Shown one piece after another: positions 58,202 to 63,375 of a stretch of DNA of 63,375 nucleotides. Under the pieces are notes generated by a model. It ran no database searches and had not been told where the DNA came from. It worked only from the letters and a program-made list of their open reading frames with translations. This DNA is from Lachnospiraceae bacterium (GTDB taxonomy: Bacteria; Bacillota; Clostridia; Lachnospirales; Lachnospiraceae): NCBI GenBank assembly GCA_029008875.1, contig JAQXJP010000011.1:1-63375 (forward strand). Reading direction: 5' to 3'. The translations under genes and the position numbers were made by a program. Position 1 is the first letter of the stretch. Each line of letters opens with the position of its first letter.

Positions 58202-58720
58202 ATGACCAAAAAGGTATTAGCAGTGATCGACATGCAAAACGATTTCATTGACGGAGTGCTGGGAACCAAGGAAGCGGTTGCAATCGTGGACAACGTGGCG
58301 GACGCAATCAAAAACTTTGACGGGGAAGTGCTCTACACAAGGGACACCCACTCGGAAAACTATTTATCCACGCAGGAGGGAAAGAATCTCCCGGTGGAGC
58401 ACTGCATAAAAGGAACCCATGGTTGGGAGATCTGCGACACACTCAAGGCGCTTCAAACCGCGCAAACCCGAATTTTTGACAAACCGGCCTTCGGCTCCAC
58501 GGAATTGGCGGAATATCTGGCTACTATGGAGGATCTGGAGAGCGTGACACTGGTGGGACTTTGCACGGACATCTGCGTCATTTCCAATGCAATGGTCATC
58601 AAGGCAAAGCTTCCGGAGGTGCCGGTCTATGTTATGGAAAATTGTTGTGCGGGGGTAACTCCCCAGAGTCATACCAATGCGCTGGAAGCTATGAAAATGT
58701 GCCAGGTTGCGGTGATTTAG
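58202..58720 (+). CDS. Nicotinamidase-like cysteine hydrolase
   Basis: A 172-aa isochorismatase-superfamily hydrolase. It has the Asp in VLAVIDMQNDFIDG, a metal-binding set (YTRDTHSENY and PVEHCIKGTHGWEI), the Lys in IFDKPAFGS and the nucleophile Cys in LVGLCTDICVISNAM. The Asp-His-His metal site is characteristic of nicotinamidases, which recycle NAD, and is missing from the two paralogues at 27890 and 28494. The ATG at 58202 follows GGAGGAGAGGAAAC. Confidence 0.88.
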   Translation: MTKKVLAVIDMQNDFIDGVLGTKEAVAIVDNVADAIKNFDGEVLYTRDTHSENYLSTQEGKNLPVEHCIKGTHGWEICDTLKALQTAQTRIFDKPAFGSTELAEYLATMEDLESVTLVGLCTDICVISNAMVIKAKLPEVPVYVMENCCAGVTPQSHTNALEAMKMCQVAVI

Positions 58721-58770
58721 AAAACGGATTGGGAGGCATAACTTTTTATAAGGAATTTTATTTTACGGGT

Positions 58771-58796
58771 TAAGAAAACCGAAAATCCTCCGATAA
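58771..58796 (+). promoter_or_regulatory. Sigma-28 (FliA/SigD) promoter of the flgM operon
   Basis: TAAG (58771-58774), a 15-bp spacer and CCGATAA (58790-58796), close to the flagellar consensus TAAA-N15-GCCGATAA. It lies 44 bases before flgM. Confidence 0.85.
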
Positions 58797-58840
58797 AGAA
58801 TACAGAAAGCTAATTTCAAGGAAGAAAGGAGATGCTGTTT

Positions 58841-59119
58841 ATGCGTATTGATGCGTACAGCCAGATCGCTCAGATCTACGGCGTGCAGAATAGTGTGAAG
58901 ACCACGAAAGCCAAGGCGGCAGGCGGACAGACCGATCAGGTGTCCATTTCGCAGGCTGGTCGTGATTACCAGGTCGCAAAGAGTGCAGTGTCAGAAGCTT
59001 CAGATGTCAGAGAGGACAAAGTAGCGGAGCTTAAGAGCATGGTTGATGCCGGAACCTACCAGGTCGAGGCGGGAGATTTCGCAAGTATGCTGTTAGCAAA
59101 ATACAATGCAACTTTGTAA
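58841..59119 (+). CDS. flgM: Anti-sigma-28 factor FlgM
   Basis: A 92-aa FlgM. MRIDAYSQIAQIYG, the serine-rich DQVSISQAGRDYQVAKSAV and the C-terminal sigma-binding helix (EDKVAELKSMVDAGTYQVEA) match the family. It holds sigma-28 inactive until the hook is complete. The ATG at 58841 follows AAAGGAGATGCTGTTT; an ATG 9 bases earlier overlaps that site. It is the first gene behind a sigma-28 promoter, so it is in a negative feedback loop. Confidence 0.9.
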   Translation: MRIDAYSQIAQIYGVQNSVKTTKAKAAGGQTDQVSISQAGRDYQVAKSAVSEASDVREDKVAELKSMVDAGTYQVEAGDFASMLLAKYNATL

Positions 59120-59134
59120 GAAAGAGGTTTTCCG

Positions 59135-59647
59135 GTGGCCAGTTTAGTTGAAGAGCTTGTAAGTGTTCTCGAGGAAGAAGAGCGCATTTACCGACAGGTA
59201 ATTGAATATGCAAATCAAAAGCGTCAGATCTTAATTGATGCAGATGTACCTGCCCTTGAGACACTTACCAGCCTTGAGCAGGCTGCCAGCGATGAGTTGT
59301 TGTCTTACAGCAACAAACAGACCCAGGCCCTGAAGGACATTGCGAATGTTCTCGGAAAATCCGATGAGCAGATGACCGTGACCAAACTGATTGGATGTCT
59401 GGCAAATCAGCCGGATGTCCAGAAGAAGCTTACCGAAGCCAGGGACCGCCTTTTGGCGGCAGCGGGCGAGCTGCAGGTAATCAATGTGCAGAATAATGCA
59501 CTTTTGCAGCAGGCCATTGAGCTTGCAGAATTTGACCTTACACTTTTCCGTAGTTTGCGCCAGGCACCGGAGACTGCCAATTATGATAAGCGTGCCTACA
59601 GTACAGGAACGCTTCTGGGCAGCAGTGGTTTTGATGCCAAGCAGTGA
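59135..59647 (+). CDS. flgN: Flagellar export chaperone FlgN
   Basis: A 170-aa helical protein that should chaperone the hook-junction proteins encoded next to it. The N-terminal helix (ASLVEELVSVLEEEERIYRQV) and the helical hairpin up to ~residue 140 match FlgN. The start is GTG at 59135 behind AAAGAGGTTTTCC. It stands between flgM and flgK, the usual order in Firmicutes. Confidence 0.85.
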   Translation: MASLVEELVSVLEEEERIYRQVIEYANQKRQILIDADVPALETLTSLEQAASDELLSYSNKQTQALKDIANVLGKSDEQMTVTKLIGCLANQPDVQKKLTEARDRLLAAAGELQVINVQNNALLQQAIELAEFDLTLFRSLRQAPETANYDKRAYSTGTLLGSSGFDAKQ

Positions 59648-59665
59648 TTTTAGGGGGAGTCAATT

Positions 59666-61381
59666 ATGGCCAATAGTTTTGGAAGTTTTTATGTAGGAAA
59701 TTCTGGGCTTTCATCATCCCAGAATGCATTAAATGTGACTGCAAACAACCTTGCTAATGTAGATACCAAAGGGTATGTACGTCAGCAAGTTGTTTTTTCT
59801 GATAGACATTACAATGAATTCAAGTCCGAGGCAATCGGCGTCAACGTCCAGCAGGCAGGCTTGGGCGTGTCCATCGGGGACGTGGTGCATGCCAGGGACA
59901 TCTTTTTGGATAAAGCATACCGCCAGGAGACCGGGCGACAGGCCTTTTACCAGGTGAGTTATGATACCTGTACCCAGGTGGAGGACCTGTTTCAGGAACT
60001 TGACGGGGAGGAATTCAAGCAGAGTGTGCAGGATTTGCTCACTGCGTTTCAGGAGTTGGCAAAGGCTCCGGGAGACTCTGTAAACCAGAATCTGGTCATC
60101 CAGAAAAGCGAACTTTTTTTGGAGCGGACCAAAGTGCTTTACTCCGATCTTCAAAGCTATCAATCCAACTTAAATGAACAAATTGAAGATGGAATCAACC
60201 GGGTAAACGAGATTGGAAAGCGAATTTACGAGCTGAATCTGTATGTGCAGAAGGTAGAAGCCGCAGGAGTGGAGACTGCCATGACCGGTCGAGACGAGAG
60301 AGATGCACTGCTTGACGAATTGGCACTCTACGGAACGGTAACCACCAGGGAGGATGCCACGGGATTTGTGTATGTGGATTTCCAGGAAGTGGGCTTTGTG
60401 CAGGAGTATGGATGCAACGAAATCGGCCTGAAGTCCGAACTGGGAACGGGATTTTATACTCCGTACTGGCCACATTTATCCGATTTGCCCCATGAACAAT
60501 ACTATCAGGTATTTAAGATGGGCACAGCCGTTTCCGCAGAAGACAACACGGACATTGGAAAAATCAAGGCGCTTCTGTATCAGCGAGGAGACAACTACGG
60601 TCGGTGGGACGATATCGCAACCAGTGAGGCGTACAGCAAGATCCAAAACTCCACCCTGATGGAGATGGAAGCACAGGTGGATATGCTTTTTCACACGGTT
60701 ATCACGAACATGAACAATCTGTTCTGCCCGAACACCACCACCACGGAGCCCATTGTGTACATCAACGATGCGGGAGATCGAGTGATCCTGCCGGCAGGCA
60801 CCAAGGTGCTGGACACCGAAAATTGCAATGTGGGAGCGAACGGAAAGCTTCCTCCCCAGGAGATATTTAAACGAATTGCCACGGACCGCTACACCGAATT
60901 GAAGGGTGCGGATGGCAAGAGCATATACGTGTACAACGAGGAAAAGGAAGGGGATTCCAACACCCAGTACCAGATCGGAAGCATTGAGATTAATCTGGCA
61001 TTGAAGCAGCAGGAATCACTTCTGCCCACCATCACACAAAACGGAGCGGTAGATTATGATTTGGGAGCCCGGATTATCCAGGTTTGGGAGACCCAGGGCA
61101 TGACCATCAACCCCAATGACAACTCCCCGTGTACTTTTGAAGAGTACTATGACAAGATGATCGGAAATTTGGGAACAAAAGGAAATGTATTCTATTCCGA
61201 GAATGAGACCCTGCGCGCCTCTGCCACCTCTTTGGACAACCAGAGAACTCAAGTGACGGGAGTATCCTCCGACGAGGAATTGACCAAGATGATTCGTTAT
61301 CAATCCGCATACAATGCGGCCAGCCGATATATCAATGTAATCAGCCAGATGACGGAACTGATTGTGACCGGATTAAAATAA
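59666..61381 (+). CDS. flgK: Flagellar hook-associated protein FlgK (first copy)
   Basis: A 571-aa hook-filament junction protein. The N-terminus shows the axial-protein motif SSSQNALNVTANNLANVDTKGY and the C-terminus the matching MIRYQSAYNAASRYINVISQM. It has the central YYDTCTQVEDLFQELDG-type segment of the HAP1 family. It is exported by the flagellar type III system. A TTTAGGGGGAGTCAATT site precedes the ATG. A second paralogue follows, so one of the two may be the real FlgK and the other specialised. Confidence 0.88.
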   Translation: MANSFGSFYVGNSGLSSSQNALNVTANNLANVDTKGYVRQQVVFSDRHYNEFKSEAIGVNVQQAGLGVSIGDVVHARDIFLDKAYRQETGRQAFYQVSYDTCTQVEDLFQELDGEEFKQSVQDLLTAFQELAKAPGDSVNQNLVIQKSELFLERTKVLYSDLQSYQSNLNEQIEDGINRVNEIGKRIYELNLYVQKVEAAGVETAMTGRDERDALLDELALYGTVTTREDATGFVYVDFQEVGFVQEYGCNEIGLKSELGTGFYTPYWPHLSDLPHEQYYQVFKMGTAVSAEDNTDIGKIKALLYQRGDNYGRWDDIATSEAYSKIQNSTLMEMEAQVDMLFHTVITNMNNLFCPNTTTTEPIVYINDAGDRVILPAGTKVLDTENCNVGANGKLPPQEIFKRIATDRYTELKGADGKSIYVYNEEKEGDSNTQYQIGSIEINLALKQQESLLPTITQNGAVDYDLGARIIQVWETQGMTINPNDNSPCTFEEYYDKMIGNLGTKGNVFYSENETLRASATSLDNQRTQVTGVSSDEELTKMIRYQSAYNAASRYINVISQMTELIVTGLK

Positions 61382-61408
61382 TAAGCAGTAACGTAAGGAG
61401 GATAGCCT

Positions 61409-63292
61409 ATGCCATCAACCTTTTTCGGATTAAACATTGGTGCCAGCGCGCTCAGCGCATTCCAGGCATCCGTAAACACAACCGCCAACAACATATCAAA
61501 TGTTCAGACAGAAGGATATACACGTCAGACCACCACATTGGAGTCCAACCAGGCACTTCGAATCACCGCAAAATACGGAAGTATGGGTACCGGTGTGTCT
61601 GCCACCAAGATTACCCAGGAGAGGGACCTCTACTATGACACCAAATACTGGAATAACAACAGTTCTCTGGGCCTTTACGAAAGAAAACTCTACTATCTGG
61701 ATCAGATTCAGGGATTTTTTGAGGACAACGATGTCCAGACGGGTTTTGCATCGATTTTTGCAAACATGTTCAATTCTCTGGACACCCTCAAGACAAACTC
61801 CAGCGACGAGAGTGTGCGCAATCAGTTTATCAATCAGGCACAGATTCTGTGTACCTATTTTAACTCCCTGTCCACAAGCCTTTCCGGATTGCAGTCGGAT
61901 GTCAACGAGGAGATTAAGAGCCAGATTCAAAATGTGAATTCCATCGCGGAGAAGGTGGCCCTCTTGAATAAGGAGATCAACAACATCGAAGTCCGTGGCG
62001 GCTATGCAAACGAACTGCGGGATGAGCGGGCAAAACTGATCGATGAACTGTCCGGCATCGTGAGTGTGGAGACCATAGAGACAGAGGTACAAAACAGCAA
62101 CGGCGCTAATCTGGGAGGAACCAACTACACCGTAGTGATCAACGGACAGGTGCTGGTGGACGGCAATGAATACCGCACCCTGGAATGTGTGTCCCAGAAT
62201 TACCAGAACAATCAAAATGATGTGGAGGGACTTTACTCGGTAGTTTGGGAAGATACCGGAATGGCATTTGCAGCAAATACCACCAGCGCAAGCGGAAGCC
62301 TGAAGGGACTTTTTCAACTTCGAGACGGCAACAATGAGACAGCGCTCAGCGGAACCGTTACCAACGTCACTACCTCCAGCATTACTCTGACACCGCCAAG
62401 CGGCGTGGACATCAGCACCCTGGACATTGCGGAAAAAGGACAGCTCACTATCAGCAACAAGACCTACAACTACAAGAGTTGGTCCGCGGAAGTGGACAAA
62501 AACGGTGAAATCGTATCTTTCCAATTCGACCTTGTGGACGAATTGGACGAAGCATTTATCTACAGCGGAGTGTTGGAAAGCAAGGCAGTAACCTGCGGAA
62601 AAGCGGAATCGGGAATGGGTGTGCCGTATTACCAGTCCCAGATAAACGAATTCTTGCGCAATTTCATGAAATTGTTCAACGACTACGAGAAGTGCGGTGT
62701 GGATCTGGACAACAACCCCATGGGCGGATTTTTCGTGGCACAAAATGCCACCGGAACCACCTACGAGTTTAACGGATGGATGAGTGACATAGATGGCAAC
62801 TTCCTGATGACAGACCAGGAGAACCCATATTACACCATCTATTCCTCCGGCTCTCCCAGAAATTCTGCAACCGATACCTACTATCAGTTAACCGCGTCGA
62901 ATGTGGCAGTGAATGCAAAATCTATCACGAACCCGAGGTATTTTGCAACCGCGTCCGATGTGACCAACGGAACGGATCAATACGACATCATCGAGAAACT
63001 GCAGAAATTGCAGAAGGATGTGAACATCTTCCGCGGTGACGATGCCAGTTCTTTTCTGGAGACATTGCTCTCCGATGTGTCCGTGGATACGGAGAAGGCG
63101 CAGATATTCCAGAAGACCTACAGCAATCTGGAAATCTCCATCGGCAACCAGCGAATGTCGGTATCCGGCGTGGATGAGGATGAGGAAGCCTTAAGCCTCA
63201 TCAAGTTCCAGAACGCGTACAATCTGGCATCCAAAGTCATCTCCGTGATGAGCCAGATGTACGACAAACTCATCAATGAAACCGGAGTATAA
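61409..63292 (+). CDS. flgK: Flagellar hook-associated protein FlgK (second copy)
   Basis: A 627-aa HAP1-family protein. The N-terminus has PSTFFGLNIGASALSAFQAS and NTTANNISNVQTEGYTRQ; the C-terminus has LIKFQNAYNLASKVISVMSQM. The variable middle (~residues 250-480), with NVTTSSITLTPPSGVDIST, is longer than in its neighbour. This copy is the closer match to FlgK of Lachnospiraceae. The ATG at 61409 follows GTAAGGAGGATAGCCT. A palindromic repeat starts 5 bases after its stop, at the window edge. Confidence 0.9.
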   Translation: MPSTFFGLNIGASALSAFQASVNTTANNISNVQTEGYTRQTTTLESNQALRITAKYGSMGTGVSATKITQERDLYYDTKYWNNNSSLGLYERKLYYLDQIQGFFEDNDVQTGFASIFANMFNSLDTLKTNSSDESVRNQFINQAQILCTYFNSLSTSLSGLQSDVNEEIKSQIQNVNSIAEKVALLNKEINNIEVRGGYANELRDERAKLIDELSGIVSVETIETEVQNSNGANLGGTNYTVVINGQVLVDGNEYRTLECVSQNYQNNQNDVEGLYSVVWEDTGMAFAANTTSASGSLKGLFQLRDGNNETALSGTVTNVTTSSITLTPPSGVDISTLDIAEKGQLTISNKTYNYKSWSAEVDKNGEIVSFQFDLVDELDEAFIYSGVLESKAVTCGKAESGMGVPYYQSQINEFLRNFMKLFNDYEKCGVDLDNNPMGGFFVAQNATGTTYEFNGWMSDIDGNFLMTDQENPYYTIYSSGSPRNSATDTYYQLTASNVAVNAKSITNPRYFATASDVTNGTDQYDIIEKLQKLQKDVNIFRGDDASSFLETLLSDVSVDTEKAQIFQKTYSNLEISIGNQRMSVSGVDEDEEALSLIKFQNAYNLASKVISVMSQMYDKLINETGV

Positions 63293-63297
63293 CGCAG

Positions 63298-63375
63298 TGG
63301 GGACGTATCTTACGCGTGTGGGGACGTATCTTTTTCGCTCCGGGGACGTATCTTACGCGCGTAAGATACGTCCCC
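63298..63375. repeat. GGGGACGTATCTT-family palindromic repeat, cut by the window edge
   Basis: It starts 5 bases after the second flgK stop. It has three left-hand modules (GGGGACGTATCTTACGCGTG, GGGGACGTATCTTTTTCGCT and GGGGACGTATCTTACGC) and the beginning of the right arm (GCGTAAGATACGTCCCC). The right arm continues beyond the window. Confidence 0.88.

Noticed and set aside
61496..62743. 415-codon minus-strand frame
   Set aside because: It is antisense to the second flgK, with no ribosome binding site and no family resemblance.

Overview
The window looks like chromosomal DNA of a motile, anaerobic low- to mid-GC Firmicute, most likely a Lachnospiraceae-type Clostridium relative. The evidence is strong AGGAGG-type ribosome binding sites, sigma-A promoters with 17-18 bp spacers, a CIRCE heat-shock operator, a sigma-28 promoter in front of flgM-flgN-flgK-flgK, lipoprotein-anchored ABC binding proteins and a yybP-ykoY manganese riboswitch. 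No rRNA, tRNA, transposase, integrase or CRISPR array was seen.

Layout. Bases 1-12340 are accessory in character and the middle part is AT-rich. They hold small orphan ORFs, a Gfo/Idh/MocA oxidoreductase, a glyoxalase-fold protein, a three-copy 32-bp-period repeat before a conserved DPDNG protein, and a probable DNA-modification or defence cassette (4874-8434). That cassette encodes a PD-(D/E)xK nuclease-like domain fused to a DndB-type DGQHR domain, a Dam-family adenine methylase with an altered DSPY motif, and a small winged-helix-like protein. A second cluster (8461-12339) encodes an AAA ATPase with a C-terminal nuclease-like domain, an acetyltransferase and a membrane-anchored PLD-like protein. 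Bases 12385-14755 encode a polar amino acid ABC transporter whose binding protein appears circularly permuted, with its C-lobe preceding its N-lobe. Bases 14833-22254 are housekeeping and stress genes: rhodanese, an HD/tRNA-binding fusion, CIRCE-controlled L25/Ctc and a DnaJ-like chaperone, amidohydrolase, acetyltransferases and an M20 peptidase.

Bases 22367-36686 form one long nitrogen-scavenging operon: a PotABCD-type ABC importer, a MATE exporter, two isochorismatase-family hydrolases, two DUF1989 proteins, a biotin-dependent urea/guanidine carboxylase, allophanate hydrolase and a MerR regulator. Its promoter carries a perfect palindrome filling the -35/-10 spacer. The likely logic is uptake of a guanidine- or urea-like compound, carboxylation, deimination to allophanate, and hydrolysis to ammonia and CO2.

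Bases 36678-43740 are an ion-homeostasis operon under a manganese riboswitch: P-type ATPase, K+/H+ antiporter, Na/Pi cotransporter and DUF368 protein. Bases 43762-55928 hold an HTH regulator, an MmcQ/MGMT fusion, an MFS transporter, flotillin, a YhhN protein, a membrane-anchored GH25 lysozyme, a glycosyltransferase and the metNIQ methionine importer. The right end holds a membrane EAL phosphodiesterase, a nicotinamidase-like hydrolase and the flagellar hook-junction operon. A family of GGGGACGTATCTT-type palindromic repeats sits immediately after several stop codons across the window.
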